From the NCBI RefSeq assembly GCF_019800665.1, contig NZ_JAHVKO010000003.1, forward strand, positions 186,001-250,000: a stretch of 64,000 nt of DNA, written 5' to 3'. Of the stretch, positions 62,311-64,000 are shown piece after piece. Source of the DNA: Microbulbifer agarilyticus (lineage in GTDB: Bacteria; Pseudomonadota; Gammaproteobacteria; Pseudomonadales; Cellvibrionaceae). Made by a program: the position numbers and the translations under genes. Below the pieces are notes generated by a model that was not told the DNA's origin, made no database searches, and saw nothing but the letters and a program-made list of their open reading frames with translations. Positions within the stretch are counted from its first letter, which is position 1, and every line of letters starts with the position of its first letter.

Positions 62311-64000
62311 ATGACCGGGTTGGTAGGAAAACGGACACAAGAAAAGGATCGCTTGGGGGCTGTAAGAGCGGGATGGGTAGTGGCAGTAGCCCTGCTCGGC
62401 ATTCTGTTGGCCGCCTGTGGCGATACCAGTAGGGAAAAGGCTGCGCAGGTTCTCGAGAATGACCGCGCGGCAGAGTTGACTGAGAAGGCGACTGAAGAGG
62501 GGACTGAAGAAAGAGCCTCGCAGGCCAGCGAACCCGAGGTGCCCGCATTTACCAACTATATCAATCAGGGTGACCTCGCAGAGATTCACCAGCAAGGTAC
62601 CCTGCGGCTGCTTGCGCCCAAGGGGCTGGAAGAGGAGTCTTTACCGCGAGACGGCCTGCCCACGGCGGAATGGCGAGCCCTGGCCGAGAAGTTTGCCGAG
62701 CAGCGCGGGCTCGCCGTGCAGTGGATTTATGTGGATAACTTTGCCGACCTGATTCCCGCGTTGCGGGAAGGGCGCGGTGATGTGATTGCGGTGAACTTTA
62801 CTCGTACCGAACAGCGTGCTGAACAGGTCCTGTATATACGCCCATTGAAGTATGTTCAGGAACAGCTGATCACTCGACGCAAGCAAGGTTCCGCTCCCGA
62901 GCAGGTTACCGAAGCTGAACCCGTCAAGGTTGCGGTGCGCAAGGGCAGTGCTTTCGAGGAAACCATTTCCGAGTTGGCCGAATCCTCCTCAAATAAGTTG
63001 CAGGTATCCCTGCAAGCCCAGATTCTCGATGAACCGATTAGTCAGGATGAATTGCTGGGCGGCGTCGCCGATGGCACTTTTGCCGCAACGATTATCGATA
63101 GCAATTTATCCGCAGTATTGCTGGAAGATTTTCCCACGCTAAAGGCGGAAAACCTTAGCGATCGCCGCCGCGCCATCGCCTGGGCCGTGCGCAGTAATGC
63201 GGTAGCGCTGGGGCAGGCATTAAATGAATTCTTGACCGAAGAACACCTGGTCGCGGCACAGCAACGCAACAGCGCTCGTCGCGATTGGGCGCAAATCAAA
63301 GAAAGTAAAACCCTGCGCGTACTGACCCGCAATCACCCCGCCTCCTACTTTATGTGGCGCGGCGAACTGATGGGTTTTGATTACGATTTGTTGAAGCGCT
63401 TTGCCAAAGACCATGGCTTGCGCCTGAGCATGGTGGTGCCCGGCCACGATGTGGATCTGGCGGAGGCGCTGGCAGAGGGCATGGGGGATGTGATCGCCGC
63501 ATCCATGACCGTCACCGACCCGCGCAAACAGCAGGGGTTGGTATTTACCCGCCCATACATGCAGGTCACCGAACAATTGATCGCTGCTGTAGACAATACG
63601 CAGGAACTGGCAGTCCCCGTCGCCGAGCGATTAATCGGCCAGTCCGTCGCGGTAAACCCTCTCAACAGCTATTACTCCAGTCTCGAGGCGCTGGCGGCAC
63701 TGCAGTCTGGCGTTGCGGAAGGTGAGGGTAGTAAGCCGGTTAATATTTTGCCGATTCAGGGCGCTACCACCGAGCAGCTGATCGATGCGGTTGCGGAGGG
63801 ACGCTACGACTACACGGTAGCAGATTCGCACCTGGTGCAAATCGAGCAAACCTATCGCGATGACTTTGTTGTGGTGGGTGACCTTTCCGAAGAGCAGGCT
63901 ATTGCCTGGGCGGTACGTGACGATCAGCCGGAGTTGTTGGGCAAACTGAATGACTTTCTGAATAAGTACTACCGCGGCCTATTTTTCAATGTGACCTACA
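62311..64000 (+). CDS. MltF-like lipoprotein with two solute-binding (SBP_bac_3) domains (3' end cut by window)
   Basis: An open frame runs from the ATG at 62311 to the last base without a stop. The product begins with a lipoprotein signal (LLAACGD, Cys near residue 36) and a Glu-rich linker. Two periplasmic-binding-protein domains of family 3 follow in tandem. The first (about residues 80-310) starts GDLAEIHQQGTLRLLAP. The second (about 325-560) starts DWAQIKESKTLRVLTRNHP. MltF lytic transglycosylases have one such domain followed by an SLT domain, and the sequence at the window end (KYYRGLFFNVTY) is where SLT would begin. So an MltF-type murein hydrolase is likely but the catalytic part is not seen. 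AGGAG lies 11 bases upstream. Confidence 0.75.
   Translation, partial: MTGLVGKRTQEKDRLGAVRAGWVVAVALLGILLAACGDTSREKAAQVLENDRAAELTEKATEEGTEERASQASEPEVPAFTNYINQGDLAEIHQQGTLRLLAPKGLEEESLPRDGLPTAEWRALAEKFAEQRGLAVQWIYVDNFADLIPALREGRGDVIAVNFTRTEQRAEQVLYIRPLKYVQEQLITRRKQGSAPEQVTEAEPVKVAVRKGSAFEETISELAESSSNKLQVSLQAQILDEPISQDELLGGVADGTFAATIIDSNLSAVLLEDFPTLKAENLSDRRRAIAWAVRSNAVALGQALNEFLTEEHLVAAQQRNSARRDWAQIKESKTLRVLTRNHPASYFMWRGELMGFDYDLLKRFAKDHGLRLSMVVPGHDVDLAEALAEGMGDVIAASMTVTDPRKQQGLVFTRPYMQVTEQLIAAVDNTQELAVPVAERLIGQSVAVNPLNSYYSSLEALAALQSGVAEGEGSKPVNILPIQGATTEQLIDAVAEGRYDYTVADSHLVQIEQTYRDDFVVVGDLSEEQAIAWAVRDDQPELLGKLNDFLNKYYRGLFFNVTY

Overview
The window looks like chromosomal DNA from a marine, polysaccharide-degrading gammaproteobacterium close to Microbulbifer or other Cellvibrionales. 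This is inferred from gene content, not from a search. The evidence is a GH50-type beta-agarase, a secreted pullulanase with a GlyGly-CTERM-like tail, a TPR-sulfotransferase next to a TonB receptor, and a housekeeping gene order that, from memory, matches the Pseudomonas aeruginosa stretch from rpoD to vfr. Only one RNA gene of a standard class is visible, a CAU-anticodon tRNA. There is no rRNA, prophage, insertion sequence or CRISPR array.

Layout. 1-6.7 kb: a SNF2 helicase cut by the window edge, an MFS transporter, tRNA-Ile2(CAU), an autotransporter and dgkA. 6.8-14.3 kb: the macromolecular-synthesis block rpoD, dnaG, a YqeY gene and rpsU, divergent from tsaD-folB-folK. 14.4-20.1 kb: an accessory block with the agarase, a DJ-1/PfpI protein and a two-component system. 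20.2-22.9 kb: phosphoribosyltransferase, pteridine reductase and cca. 22.9-24.0 kb: a promoter-terminator unit that may be a new small RNA or a cca leader, and an excisionase-type HTH protein fused to a degenerate receiver. 24.0-29.0 kb: the prkA-yeaH-spoVR stress operon. 29.4-34.0 kb: galE and the pullulanase. 34.3-43.2 kb: lptD-surA-pdxA-rsmA-apaH on the minus strand, divergent from the muropeptide-recycling pair amgK-murU. 43.4-49.4 kb: rpe, trpE, a voltage-gated-type ion channel, trpG, trpD, trpC. 49.5-53.6 kb: TPR-sulfotransferase and TonB receptor. 53.9-64 kb: crp, an OsmC protein, a short asparaginase-like protein, an aldehyde dehydrogenase, an RcnB-like protein, a SpoIIAA-like protein, TerC, a secreted serine hydrolase, and a lipoprotein with two solute-binding domains cut by the window end.

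How the genes work together. Most are conserved core modules: initiation of replication and transcription, tRNA and rRNA maturation, folate, tryptophan, outer-membrane biogenesis, and the PrkA stress kinase. Accessory genes for polysaccharide use and surface functions sit between those modules.

The least explained structures are three dispersed palindromic repeats at 26944-27055, 43248-43359 and 47409-47520. Each is about 112 bp, with roughly 30-bp outer arms enclosing two adjacent hairpins, most of them with GGGA loops. The stem sequences differ between copies but base pairing is kept. One copy contains the published CsrA/RsmA SELEX consensus. The second candidate is the roughly 200-nt minus-strand transcript at 23036-23234, which has its own strong promoter and intrinsic terminator.
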